Shown here piece after piece: positions 47,321 through 57,019 of a stretch of DNA of 64,000 nt (positions are counted from its first letter, which is position 1; each line of letters begins with the position of its first letter). The stretch comes from Diphasiastrum complanatum. Its lineage: Eukaryota > Streptophyta > Lycopodiopsida > Lycopodiales > Lycopodiaceae. The stretch covers positions 63,403,146 through 63,467,145 of the forward strand of contig CM055097.1 of assembly GCA_029204225.1 (NCBI GenBank). Direction: 5' to 3'. The translations under genes were made by a program, and so were the position numbers. The notes under the pieces are model-generated. The model was given only the letters and a program-made list of their open reading frames with translations. It ran no database searches and was not told where the DNA came from.

Positions 47321-47751
47321 AATGTCACATAGACTGTAGTTTTCACTTTAGATGTCATCAAAAGGTGGATGGATGTGGTTCTACCTCGAGCTACCTCAAA
47401 CTCCATAAATATGTGTAGCTCTCATAATTTTTGATGTAGAACCAAAGCTTTGTAGCTTTCTCTTGTCATTTTGGATCCACACAATTTTTGCTTGATATCT
47501 CTCTATCTTTCACTCTGTAACTTGTGTTGAGGCTAATGCTAATACACTAATTTCTTGTACTTTTGCTCATTTATGATTCATTGCTATCATTCTCTGATAC
47601 TTAGCATGCTAGATTGTGGTTAAGCCATAACTTCTATACCTGATCTTGCTATTCAATCTAGAATCAGGTTATTGTGCTAATCATAAAGCTTAATTAGATC
47701 TATCATACTTGTGGATCTTCCCCACACATGTGAATTCTAGAAATTTTGTCA
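47321..47751 (+). mobile_element. copia 5' LTR (left border uncertain)
   Basis: The sequence ending AAATTTTGTCA at 47751 is followed directly by a near-perfect Met-type PBS. The end is the same as that of the family B LTR (AAATTTTGTCA), so this is likely a + strand family B relative. The start is not defined; similarity to other LTRs is weak. It contains CACATGTG at about 47725. Confidence 0.55.
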
Positions 47752-47763
47752 TGGTATCATAGC
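47752..47763 (+). promoter_or_regulatory. copia primer binding site (one base changed)
   Basis: TGGTATCATAGC directly after the LTR end CA at 47751. Confidence 0.65.
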
Positions 47764-48314
47764 CAAATTGCGCTTTGCATGCTAACATCTCTGATTGTAC
47801 AAGAATTTGAGAGCTAAATCAAGCAAAAAAGCAGTTATACACTTTTTCTCACCTTTCTCTGAAGTGTGTTTGGATCAAATCAGATTGGAACTGAATTTTC
47901 AGGTCTGAAAAGTGGTAGTACGGAATTCTAGAGTTCCGCACGTGTGAAAATCAAATATTTTCAGTCCCTTCTAACTCCTTGCTTGTAGATCCAAAGATAG
48001 TGGTGTTATAGCTTGATGGAAAGCTTATGATGTGTACTTTTCATAGAAATTAAAACCAAATCAATTTGATGTGTCTATCAAGAGTTATAAGCTCTTAAAG
48101 AGGGTAGGGAGAGGTCCAAAATCCGAGTGACCACATTTTGATTTGATTCAACCTTGCTTTATTCCGAGTCCATTGTTTTGAGCATCCTACACAAGAAATG
48201 TGAACATTGTCAACATTTTTAGATACTTTTATTTTAGTATATATTTCATGTTGAAGAAGTCTCAAACTTCAAGACCTTCAAAAATGAATTCACACGTGTG
48301 GATTGTCCACAACA
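47764..48314 (+). other. copia 5' leader, cut by the next element
   Basis: The leader is homologous to the minus-strand leader at about 52130-52290 ('AGTTATAAGCTCTTAAAGAGGGTAGGG' against 'AGTTATAAGCTTTTGAAGAGGGTTAGG'). No gag follows, because at 48315 the LTR of a minus-strand element begins. The palindrome CACACGTGTG (G-box) is at 48291-48300. Confidence 0.55.
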
Positions 48315-49105
48315 TGTACTTGTGATCTCCTAAGGTGTGTAGATGCACCAAGATCAAGACTAGATTGAGATTCAAGATCAATCTTAGATCCTATGGCAAA
48401 AACACACTACTACATGCATTCAATCACTTCCAACTCTCACTCACACATGTGGGAAGTGTTCCAAAAGTAATCTAAGTAAAAACAAGCTGCTCTCCTTGGG
48501 TAGAGAGAGAAAATCATCAATAGCTCTCGGGTAGAGAGAGAAAGCTAGAAAATCACTTACACTCAAAATCCACTCAATCTCAAAATCAATTAGATCCAAA
48601 TGAGGAGTACAATGATAGTAATAGATCCACGATCTACCACTATGCTTAACTATGATTGGATCACACTTTGCCACCTCTTAATCCTATTGGACCATTGATC
48701 CATGCACCTCTTAATTCTATTGGACTATATTCAAGCACACCTCAAATTCCTATTGGACCACACATGGTTCCACCTCTAAATCCTATTGGACCTCTTAAAC
48801 TTCATCAAACAAAAGCATTACACTTGTCTACACTCTAATTGGCACAAGTTTGGCCTCCTACTCTATTTTGGCTCAATAGTGGCATTACAAGTGGAAATGG
48901 ATAATTTGCCATCTATGCCAAATTTGACCCTATCAACATCCTACACCTAAATGCTTGACTATGAAATTCTATGAGACCCCTATATCAAAAATTTTGATTT
49001 GCTTTACAATTCTCCACACGTGGGAACATCCTCCACACATGTGAGATTCACTTACAAACTTCTATCATAAAAAAAACCAAGCTAGATTTTTGCCAATTTC
49101 TCACA
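48315..49105 (-). mobile_element. 3' LTR of the second family B element
   Basis: On the minus strand it runs from TGTGAGAAATTGGC (49105) to AAGTACA (48315). The left 430 bases are almost identical to 60900-61324. The outer end resembles 62640-62686 ('GCTAGATTT.GCCAATTT..TCACA'). Several CACGTGTG/CACATGTG motifs lie inside (about 48445, 49014, 49031). From 49106 to 49228 no feature is recognised except the purine-rich GAAGAG next to the LTR. Confidence 0.65.
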
Positions 49106-49228
49106 CTCTTCAAGAAATAGCTTGGAAAGGTACTAGATCAATTGAGAAGTTTGTAATTTTTTTTGAGTGGATCCTTTGGTATGCATAAGAAGTGAATATC
49201 AGCCAAGGGATCCATCATAGCAGCACCC

Positions 49229-51280
49229 TCACCATATCCATGATAAGATCTCTTTGGTAGAGATCTCTTGCCAATGCCTTTGAAGAGTGCTCCACCAATA
49301 TGCCACTATGATCATGGGCTTCCTCCATGCTTGATGACGATCTTTGCTTTGAAAGTTCCACTTGCATGATGGATGCACCATAAATAGAGAAATTTGAGGC
49401 TTCCAAGCCTCATAAGGATCATGGAGATCAAGACCATAAGATGTGAAACAATGATGATTATCAAGATTATGCTTTCTAGCTTGACTAGTCCACATACAAT
49501 GAACTATATCCATGATGGATCTAATCTTGATATCAAAGACTATCTTGATCTTTTTTAGGCTAGTTACTCTCTCAAGGATGTAAGTGTCCACTTTGGATGC
49601 TTCACTTAATCTCAAGAGGAGTTTACAATTTGCCTCAAAACATGTGAAAACATGATTTTCAAAAAAGTGAGTACCAAGCTCAATCTTGTTCTTACTAGAA
49701 CCAAGAGCATACTTTTGACAATACAATATCTTGCTTTCAAAAAGTATTGGAAACACATCTAAGTCAATAATGACAAGAAACATGTCCATACCATAAGCAT
49801 CATACAAAACTAGTATAGCTTTTCTTGAACTTTGAGATCCAAAAAATTCAATGAAGCAAGATAGCATTTCAAGCAAAGGAAGAGAATCATATACGAATAT
49901 GTTGTAGTAGATACAACATGAAAGATGCCCCTCTTTGCCATGTAAGGTGAGCCATAAGGACTCGACCATGCATCTTGAAGATCTTCTTGAAATTATATGA
50001 AAAAGAAACTCCTCCTCACACCTTGGCCCAATCATAACTTGAATACCTTCAAAAAAGATAACTTGTGATGCTTCTTGAGAAGCCTTGATCTCGGCCACTT
50101 CCAAGATTGAATCTTCATGCAATATGACATCTCTATTCACAATCACTTTTGAAATAGAGAGTGTAAAGAAACTAAAGGCCTCCTTGATGGATGAGTATCC
50201 AATCATGATCCATGAGCTTGGATCATCCTTCCTCCTTGTTTCCAAGGGAATATGTGCAAAGAAAGCACTACCAAGTTCACTAAGGTGATCAACCTTAGGC
50301 TTCATCTTGAATAAAACTTCATATGGTGCTATTCCTTCAAGAGCTCCAATACTCCTCAAAGCTTTGATCTTCAATGAGAATTTCTTCTCAACATATGCTT
50401 TGAATAATAAGGAATAATCATACACCATAATACTTGAAGAGAGAAGATATGTGCATCTTGTGTGATCATCCTCCTTTGAAATATTGGACATATAAGAAAC
50501 ATCAAGAGAGTTTTCACTCTCACTTGGATCCAATTTGTAGATGCCTTCAAATCTTGATCCATATGCAAGGATCTCACCATCCTTCTTGATCACACAATTG
50601 TCAATATTGAAATTGACATCAAAGCCACTATCAAGAAGTTGGCCAACACTTAAGATGTTCTTTGTAAGCTTTGGGACAAAAAGAACATTGTTGAGAAAGA
50701 GATCTTTAGAAGATGCAAGCTTCAAGGGAATAATCCCTACTCTTTCAATATTGCACTCATGCTTACTTGCAAAGTATATGGTCTTCTTGACTCCATCATA
50801 AGGCAAAATAGATGAAAAAGAGTGCTTGGAGCCACACATATGTGAAGATGCTCCACTATCAATATACCATGAGTCATCCTTGTTGAAGGTGGAAGAGGAG
50901 AAGCTTGATGCCATAAGAGAGCCTTCTCCATCACTTGCAATATAGTCTTCTTTCTCATTGGTGATGTTGGCTTGATTGAGTTGATTCTTCTTCTTGAAGC
51001 AATTGGTGGAATAATGGCCTTTCTTGCCACAATAAAAGCACTTGATCTTCTTCTTCTTCTTGAGATTTGAATTAGAAGCATGAGAGGTATCCTCTTCCTC
51101 TCCATCTTGGTCTTTAGCTTTGTCATTAGAGAAGTGATGATGTTGCTTCTTACTCCTCTCTTTGTGCTTGGCAAATAGAACTTTGCCATCATCATGATTG
51201 AGTGATAGCTTGTCCATCCTCAAGAGTTTGTTCTCTTGTCTTGATTCTTCAGAAATAAGCACACTTTGAAGGGCCTCCAA
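49229..51280 (-). CDS. 683-codon family B polyprotein: zinc knuckle, protease, truncated integrase, novel C-terminal domain
   Basis: The longest ORF of the window. In order: gag tail (residues 1-75); intact CCHC knuckle 81-94 (CFYCGKKGHYSTNC); protease active site at 140-148 (IDSGASSHM); pre-integrase near 195-225 ('LFVPKLTKNILSVGQLLDSG'). A jump then skips the integrase core ('LKIKALRS' directly to 'EGIAPYEVLFKMKPKV') and joins the integrase C-terminal part ('FFAHIPLETRRKDDPSSW'). From about residue 430 there is no RT. The sequence continues to the domain 'SEASKVDTYILERVTSLKK ... IMDIVHCMWTSQARK ... DLHDPYEAWKP' near residues 540-640. That it remained open over 2 kb is unusual among its decayed neighbours. 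The upstream gag is in another frame, so expression would need a frame change. Confidence 0.85.
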   Translation of the reverse strand: MEALQSVLISEESRQENKLLRMDKLSLNHDDGKVLFAKHKERSKKQHHHFSNDKAKDQDGEEEDTSHASNSNLKKKKKIKCFYCGKKGHYSTNCFKKKNQLNQANITNEKEDYIASDGEGSLMASSFSSSTFNKDDSWYIDSGASSHMCGSKHSFSSILPYDGVKKTIYFASKHECNIERVGIIPLKLASSKDLFLNNVLFVPKLTKNILSVGQLLDSGFDVNFNIDNCVIKKDGEILAYGSRFEGIYKLDPSESENSLDVSYMSNISKEDDHTRCTYLLSSSIMVYDYSLLFKAYVEKKFSLKIKALRSIGALEGIAPYEVLFKMKPKVDHLSELGSAFFAHIPLETRRKDDPSSWIMIGYSSIKEAFSFFTLSISKVIVNRDVILHEDSILEVAEIKASQEASQVIFFEGIQVMIGPRCEEEFLFHIISRRSSRCMVESLWLTLHGKEGHLSCCIYYNIFVYDSLPLLEMLSCFIEFFGSQSSRKAILVLYDAYGMDMFLVIIDLDVFPILFESKILYCQKYALGSSKNKIELGTHFFENHVFTCFEANCKLLLRLSEASKVDTYILERVTSLKKIKIVFDIKIRSIMDIVHCMWTSQARKHNLDNHHCFTSYGLDLHDPYEAWKPQISLFMVHPSCKWNFQSKDRHQAWRKPMIIVAYWWSTLQRHWQEISTKEILSWIW

Positions 51281-51364
51281 ACTTGGTAGCTCCTCCTTAA
51301 TGGCATAGGATTGGACAAGGTTGTCATATTCACTCTGAAGCCATTGAGAATGACTTGGACTAGC

Positions 51365-51793
51365 TCACTTTGATTGATTGCATGCAAGTCCCCTATGAAT
51401 GTCCTTGACTCTCAAAACATAATTAGATGCACTCTCATCACTCTTTTGACTACTTTGGAAGATTTGATTTCTAAGAGTGAGGAGCCTAGAGGTGTTCTTA
51501 GCCTCGTAGATGGACTTGAGACAATCCCATGCTTCCTTGGATGTAGAACAATCACCAATCTCCCTCAATATCTCATTAGAAACATTCATCTTAATGTAGT
51601 GGAGAGCCATCCTAGATCTCTTCTTGTATTTTCGTACTTCTTGAAGGACTTGAGGCTCCTCCTCAATCCCAAGTACAATATCCATCACATCTTGGAGTAT
51701 CAAGATGGACTCCATCCTCAACTTCCATATTGAATATTTGGAAGTAGACAATCTCTCACTTGGTTGCAGCAAGTATGAACTCATTGAAGTCAT
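51365..51793 (-). CDS. family B gag (UBN2 type)
   Basis: 142 codons with the copia gag signature: 'STSKYSIWKLRMESILILQD', 'MALHYIKMNVSNEILREIGD', 'SKEAWDCLKSIYEAKNTSRL', 'SASNYVLRVKDI'. It ends at a stop near 51365, and the remaining gag residues are in the frame of the 683-codon ORF, 85 bases further on. It is clearly homologous to the gag at 37607-38419 but diverged, so it belongs to a different subfamily. Confidence 0.85.
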   Translation of the reverse strand: MTSMSSYLLQPSERLSTSKYSIWKLRMESILILQDVMDIVLGIEEEPQVLQEVRKYKKRSRMALHYIKMNVSNEILREIGDCSTSKEAWDCLKSIYEAKNTSRLLTLRNQIFQSSQKSDESASNYVLRVKDIHRGLACNQSK

Positions 51794-52300
51794 GTAAAGT
51801 GGAGATAAATAAAAGTGATGAACAAAAAATGTTGCTTCTCTCTCACTATAGGATCCAATAATGGTGTGCTACCATCTCCTATGCAAGATCTTGCAACAAG
51901 CTGTGAGATGATTCTCACTAGTAATCTCAATCTCTCCAAAACTAGATCTACTTCACATCAAATGATGGAATATGGGCAAAGTTAGGATCAAACACTCTTA
52001 GAATGTGTGAAATACACTAAGAAACCAAATTTGACTCAAATACAATGATATTGCATGAAACAAAATGGCTAAGATCTCAAAACAGTGCCTAGATCACATA
52101 TAGATGAGATTGGTAAGCATTCAACTGTGATTTTGGATCAAACAAGCAATATCTTGACCAAACCAAATGTGTCCACCCAGGTCTAGGTGCCCTACCTAAC
52201 CCTCTTCAAAAGCTTATAACTTTTGATTGGCACAACCAAATGGAATGAAACTGACTGCTCTAAGGACTACATGAGCAAATAATTAAAAAAAAAACCAAGA
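51794..52300 (-). other. 5' leader of the second family B element (PBS and 5' LTR not found)
   Basis: The part at 52130-52290 is homologous to the + leader at 48030-48150. No Met-type PBS or TG...CA border follows on the right, where the sequence turns into the CGAATTC-rich region. The element is therefore 5' truncated or rearranged at about 52300. Confidence 0.5.
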
Positions 52301-53156
52301 AAAATTAGAACTCGTAGAAATCCCCTGACGAATTCCTGGCGATTCCTCCACGAATTCACCCCATAAATTCTCCTACAGGCACAAGCCCCGTCCACCCGAT
52401 TTCTTCACAGATTTTGGCGAATTCTCCACGAGTTACCACGAATTCGATTTTCCACGAATTCTCCTACAGTTACTCTTTGGCACCTGCGACTTCTGACCTC
52501 CACGAATTCAAACGCCCCCCGATTCTGACTTCGTAATGCCTTGTGCTCAGGTGTCTTTTGTATTTTGGGACCACTTCCAAGAGCATAATGTCCATCCAAT
52601 TTTCTCTCTCCTAGGAATCTGTCGTTCTCTCTCCTCTCTCGGGTGGAATGCACGTTCTCTCTCCGGTGGAATGCACATACTCTCTCCTCTCTCCGGTGGA
52701 ATGTGCATGTGCTATGTGGCAGCCCATCATTGGCTGTCCACATCCACATTCCACCACAAACGTAAAAAAAAATTGCGAAAAAAAAAAACGGCAAAAAATC
52801 GAAAGAAAAAAAAAAAACTGGTCCCCCCCACCACGACGTAACTTCTCCACTTAGGCGATTTCTTTGGCACCGGCGATTTTTCATGGGCGATTTCCGGCGA
52901 CTTCCTTCACGATTTTAATTTCTCCTCCACGATTTCCAACGAGTTCTTCTGGAAACTTCTCCATGAATCACCTGATGATTTCATTTCTCCATTTCTCCTG
53001 CGATTGCTCGCGAGTCCCGGGCACCTGCGAATTCACTTTCCACGAATCCAACTTTTTCACTCGCGACTTCTCCGCGAATTCAATCCACCTTCCGCGATCT
53101 CGATCCATGGATTCTAACACCAACCTGCTTAATTGATACTATTGCGATCTCTGCAT
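52301..53156. repeat. degenerate CGAATTC-rich region with poly(A/C) core
   Basis: The heptamer CGAATTC or close forms (CCACGAATTC, GGCGAATTC, GCGAATTC) recur at least eight times in two clusters, about 52329-52510 and 53025-53080. Between them are three copies of CTCTCTCCGGTGGAATG (about 52637-52710) and an A/C-rich run (52765-52820). Frames here (for example 52405-52884 on the minus strand) are low-complexity and not supported as genes. Confidence 0.5.
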
Positions 53157-53157
53157 G

Positions 53158-53632
53158 TCATGCACATCTTCCTTTCCTTCTTGCTATGAACATTGCATTT
53201 ATGAAATCAATGATTGGTGTTGCAGCCCATATATATACTTGCATTTGAGCCCCTGCGGAAGTTTCATCCTCATGGATCTTTCTCAAAAAATGGCCCTTTG
53301 AAGGGAGCGTATACATTCCTGCTGTCACCGTTTTCCGAATTGCCCAAGTATGATATGGTGCAAATACTTCTTCATACGCCTTGGAAGCACATTCCCTCAG
53401 AGATAAGTGCCTTAATTCTAGAATGTTGTTAAACAACACTTTCCCCATGTCAGCTTCCCGCTTCACATAAAATACACTTCTAATATGACGATCGATAGTA
53501 GTTGGAGAACCATAGTGCACGCCGTTATCAAATAAACTTTGCAGTGTTTCATGCTGTTTTGAAGCCTCTAAGAGATCTTCGACCTTGGAAACTTAGTCTT
53601 GTTCTGCAAATTTAAAAGCAAAATTCTCCATT
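53158..53632 (-). pseudogene. glycolipid-transfer-protein (ACD11-like) fragment
   Basis: The minus strand encodes 'AFKFAEQD', a stop, 'VSKVEDLLEASKQHETLQSL', then 'DMGKVLFNNILE', 'CASKAYEEVFAPYHTWAIRK' and 'TVTAGMYTLPSKGHFLRKIH', ending in a stop at 53158. This matches the GLTP domain of plant ACD11-type ceramide-1-phosphate/glycolipid transfer proteins, notably 'KxYxxVFAPxHxWAIRK' and 'GMYxLP'. It covers most of the domain but not the N-terminal third. One in-frame TAA near 53592 kills it. It is joined without a gap to an ABC-transporter fragment, an arrangement not known for either family. A captured host gene fragment, about 0.47 kb, without visible introns. Confidence 0.8.
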
Positions 53633-53880
53633 ATCGTAGTAAAAAAGAGCAGGTTCTTGATTCACAAGGCCTATTTGCATGCGTAACCATTTCAGATTAA
53701 AAGTTCTCGGGCTAAAGTCATCAAAGAGCACCTTCTCTGCAAGTGGATCATAGAAACGTTCCAAAAGAGCAATGAATGTGGATTTTTCCTGATCCACTAC
53801 CTCCGACTAGTGCCATTGTTTTGCCTTCTAGAATCATCAAGGAGAGGTTTTTCAATATGATCGTGTCAAGCCTTGCAGGA
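53626..53880 (-). pseudogene. ABCB-type ABC transporter nucleotide-binding-domain fragment
   Basis: The minus strand reads '[20 protein letters not shown]', the Walker A 'GGSGSGK', then after a one-base insertion '[20 protein letters not shown]' and '[18 protein letters not shown]' (the Q-loop region). This is the start of the nucleotide-binding domain of plant full-size ABCB (P-glycoprotein-like) transporters. About 80 residues are present; signature, Walker B and transmembrane parts are missing. It ends next to 'TTIMEN', directly fused to the GLTP fragment. The right end meets the dispersed repeat at 53888. Confidence 0.85.
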
Positions 53881-53887
53881 TAAGCAA

Positions 53888-54017
53888 ACTTCACCAAAAT
53901 GGACAAAGATAGATTCCATTATTCATTATTATTGATCATTCACAAGATAGAGCCTGATTCTAGAGCATGATCATAGCTCTCATGTGATTTTAGGCACATG
54001 AACCACTTTCTCCAATG
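53888..54017 (+). repeat. dispersed 0.14-kb repeat, copy 2
   Basis: The match to 7517-7655 is interrupted only by small changes. It separates the ABCB/GLTP chimera from the coding-like fragments to the right and is probably Ty3-type LTR DNA. Confidence 0.7.
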
Positions 54018-54183
54018 GCTCCTCCTTTACCCATCATCCATTGAACTTCTACGAGCCACTAGAAATGGTGAACAGGCGTGCATACACTTTCTAGAGTTAC
54101 TTCCAGATGCACAAAACAAATCCACACTCCAGGAAACGTGCTTTACAACGTTCAAGAAGATGTCAATGAAAAGAGGAGAGTGA
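54018..54183 (+). pseudogene. unrecognised coding-like fragment
   Basis: The frame from 53998 to 54183 encodes 'SSIELLRATRNGEQACIHFL' and 'ETCFTTFKKMSMKRGE'. It has the composition of a real protein (mixed hydrophobic/charged, no low complexity), but I cannot name it and it is short. It may be another captured fragment. From 54184 to 54480 nothing is recognised. Confidence 0.3.
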
Positions 54184-54488
54184 AGAACATGGAGCACAAT
54201 CTAGAATGGACAGATGTGACTCAATGGCAGGTGGAGCAGGCAAAAACTAGGTAGTAACGAGTTTTTTCAGTTTGCTTGGAAACATGGTTTCTTTTACGGA
54301 GTTCCACTCCCATCAGGGGTTCAAGCAACTCATAGGAGAAGATTTTTCCTGGACTCAAGCTGCATGCATCAACTATTCCAAAGGATTATGATTCCTCTCC
54401 TATTTTATCAAACAGAAAGCAGGACCACCAGAATCACAATACTTTTACAGGGAATAGTTAAGCTCCCATGCCAGGCTGAGGGAACACT

Positions 54489-54837
54489 CAATTGTCCAAA
54501 TTTATTTCAACTAAAGGATTTCCAAGAGCAGTAACAAGATTAGTTTCACCTGAGCATCCCTCAGTCGATTCAATTTGTGTCTTAGTTCCTCCAGTGCTTT
54601 CCATGTTTTCTTCGTCTTCAGTTGAGTTGCTACCACAGCTATCACTCAACTAATTTGCCACCCCAACATGATCTGTTTCAATAAGTAGGACATTGTTCTG
54701 CACCATTTTCTTCGAGAAACTTTTTCTAGTCTCATGAACATTAGCATCTTTAAGTGGCTGCTCCGGATCTTTCATATTTCTAGCAATCACAGGATTGGTC
54801 AAGTTTAGAGGCAAATCCTCTGCCACACTTACATTTA
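54489..54837 (-). pseudogene. unrecognised coding-like fragment (about 115 codons, one stop)
   Basis: The minus strand gives 'DLPLNLTNPVIARNMKDPEQ', 'VHETRKSFSKKMVQNNVLLI', a TAG, then a Ser/Glu/Thr-rich part ('SNSTEDEENMESTGGTKTQI') and 'NLVTALGNPLVEINLDN'. It looks like a disordered, acidic region of a host protein with one in-frame stop. Family not recognised. It lies within 0.7 kb of the ABCB and GLTP fragments, so it may be part of the same capture. Confidence 0.35.
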
Positions 54838-54981
54838 CATTTACATTTTATATTCAAATCCATATCTTCTCCATTTGAGCCTGGATTGCAGTGCCGTAAA
54901 CAAACTTCATCAGCTCAACAAGATTAACAGTGTAGAAGTCTTATTTATACCAAAATTTGACCTCTTCAAAAGTTTCTGTAT

Positions 54982-55692
54982 TTGCTCTATAAAAAAAACT
55001 CATGTCTCTCGTCACTACTTAACTGCACCTTACTAAATTTGATTTTCATATCACTTCAAAATTCTTCCCAAGATTGCAATCCACAGTTACAAGATTGGGA
55101 TTATGAACAAGAGGATGACAATCAGTCATATTGTTATGACAATTATGACAATGGTGTGGAGGAATGTTGGGATCAAGGTGATGATTACAACGACGACCAT
55201 GATCAAGGTGACAATAACATTGAAGATCCTGATCAAGGTGACAACATCGCTGATGACAATCAGTATCAAGACCAGAATGACAATTTTGCTAATGATGATC
55301 AGTATCAGAACTACAACGACACTTCAGAACTTGACCATTACTCTGAAGATTTCAACAACGATCAGCAAAGTGAAGAACAACATGAACCAGTCATTGAAGA
55401 TGGCCCTGCAAATGAAGCATTTGAATCATTTGATGGTCAAGATGAACTAGAGTTCAATGATGGTGATTATCAAGATCAAGTTCAATTCCAATTTACTACT
55501 GAAGAACAGTTTGAAACATGGATGAGCAACAACAAGTGCAAAGTGGAACAAAATATCACTACGAGCCCGTGGATCAATTCCATGATCTTGATGAACTCAA
55601 AAGATGACACCACCATGGTGCTAAACAATATTTCGATCATAATGAAAATGATAATGTTGATCATGAGGGCTATGAAGATGCCTATAAAGTGA
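54982..55692 (+). CDS. acidic Asp/Gln/Asn-rich ORF, unrecognised
   Basis: 236 codons. From about residue 35 to 175 it is dominated by Asp, Gln, Asn, Glu and Tyr with a loose repeat around 'DQGDN' / 'DNQYQ' ('DDYNDDHDQGDNNIEDPDQG', 'DQGDNIADDNQYQDQNDNFA'). This kind of low-complexity acidic sequence is disordered. The C-terminal part turns basic and Met-rich, which suggests that the true frame is left at about 55580. A neighbouring frame (55712-56350) continues downstream. No family recognised. It may be a decayed host gene or a retroelement ORF; its orientation is opposite to the Ty3 element on its right. Confidence 0.4.
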   Translation: MLYKKNSCLSSLLNCTLLNLIFISLQNSSQDCNPQLQDWDYEQEDDNQSYCYDNYDNGVEECWDQGDDYNDDHDQGDNNIEDPDQGDNIADDNQYQDQNDNFANDDQYQNYNDTSELDHYSEDFNNDQQSEEQHEPVIEDGPANEAFESFDGQDELEFNDGDYQDQVQFQFTTEEQFETWMSNNKCKVEQNITTSPWINSMILMNSKDDTTMVLNNISIIMKMIMLIMRAMKMPIK

Positions 55693-55711
55693 AGAAATTG
55701 ATGACAATGAA

Positions 55712-56350
55712 ATGTGTGTTCTTTATGCCACTACAGGTATGATTGGTCCTTCTCTGATGGGTATATCATTTGCTGATGCAAATGACTTTAAGGAGGGAAG
55801 GAATATTATTCTGGCAAGTGGAGCGACAATTTCCAGTCCCTATGTCACTGTGGCAAGTGGAGCGACAATTTCCAGTCCCTATGCCAATTTTGTGGGAATT
55901 CTAATGTCATCAACTCAACAACAGTGGTTCAATATTGATGGAAGATCAAATAATAGTGTGGACCCTACTATCAGTAAAGTGACCAATGGAACAAAAGAAA
56001 TATTAGGTACACTTTCAACTACCATACAAGATAGTACCGAACAAACAAAACAAACATGGCAACAATTACTAGAAAGGTCAAAGCAAAGATGGGAAGAAAT
56101 GTACCAGAAGACGGTCGCTCGTTTGGACTCTATTTTTCAATCGGCTGGTATTCCACAACAGCCAATTGATATTCAAACTACTAATCCTGAATGGTGTACC
56201 ACTGTTGACGTTTATGAAACAATGTTCCCTCTAGTCCAAGGGCAAACTTCCATGCCAAAGGCAAATATCAATCGAGATGTTTTGAGCAAACAAGATTATG
56301 AATCTTTTGATGAAATTGATGATTTCAAGGAAGAATTTTTTTTTTTTTAA
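55712..56350 (+). pseudogene. continuation of the acidic ORF, with a duplicated 13-residue unit
   Basis: 212 codons. Near the N-terminus 'ASGATISSPY' occurs twice, from an exact DNA duplication of 33 bases with a 39-base period. The middle is amphipathic and Gln/Lys-rich ('TIQDSTEQTKQTWQQLLERS', 'KQRWEEMYQKTVARLDSIFQ') and likely helical. The frame ends at a run of about 13 T (56338-56349), where a length change has shifted it. Coding-like sequence continues in frame 56298-56522 ('DQFENPDQVFSDSCNDLVDG'), again acidic. Confidence 0.4.
55812..55883 (+). repeat. exact 33-base duplication, 39-base period
   Basis: TGGCAAGTGGAGCGACAATTTCCAGTCCCTATG-type unit at 55812-55844 and 55851-55883, identical by eye, separated by six bases. 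The period is 13 codons, so the reading frame is kept. Confidence 0.9.
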
Positions 56351-57019
56351 TATCAATCTATTTTCCACGAAGACAAATCAATATCAACAAAGCACCGATG
56401 GACAGGTGGATGAAGACCAATTTGAGAATCCAGATCAAGTCTTTTCTGACAGTTGTAATGATCTGGTCGACGGTCAAAATAAAGAGGTATATTATGAGCA
56501 AAACGAACTTCTACAACTATAGTTAAATCATGGAGTACAATATGATTGTCAAGAATCACATTTCACTCTGCAAATCAGTGGTTTTGACCATATTATTGAC
56601 AATGATTCATATGGAACTATTCTTGAACATGGATCAACAGTAGATCAATGGCTTAACATTGATTGAAAATTCAAATACCATCACAGCAGCTTTTTGATGA
56701 TGAAGTTGGCATTAACATTGCTACAATGAAGTCAATAACAAGAGATACATGTCAAGATCTGAAGTCAATTCGCATTGAGCCACCAACCAATGAATCCAAT
56801 GTGACATGGATGGAAGGAGTTGGTGTAGAATTATCCAATCTTCTTGCGTTGGATGATGTCATCGATCCTATCAACAAGAAAATCAGATTGACATGGTAAT
56901 TTAGGACTGTCAAACTCCTTGTCTACAAATGACCAAAACAATCCCTTCACCACTTGTATTTCCATTGTAATTTGATGTTAACGAATGGATTAGATGTTTG
57001 AATGCTAAGTTTGGCACAT
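56351..57019 (+). pseudogene. 3' part of the acidic ORF, decayed
   Basis: Frames 56298-56522 and 56663-56899 both look protein-like ('IRIEPPTNESNVTWMEGVGV', 'LSNLLALDDVIDPINKKIRL') and are linked by sequence with stops. The last frame ends at TAA 56897-56899. The next 120 bases hold nothing recognisable before the minus-strand ORFX relic begins. Confidence 0.35.

Noticed and set aside
52405-52884. 159-codon minus-strand ORF
   Set aside because: Composition is driven by poly(T)/poly(A) and short repeats; no family and no context as a gene.
53612-53797. Functional ABC transporter gene
   Set aside because: Only about 80 residues around Walker A and the Q-loop, a one-base insertion just after Walker A, and fusion to another gene fragment.
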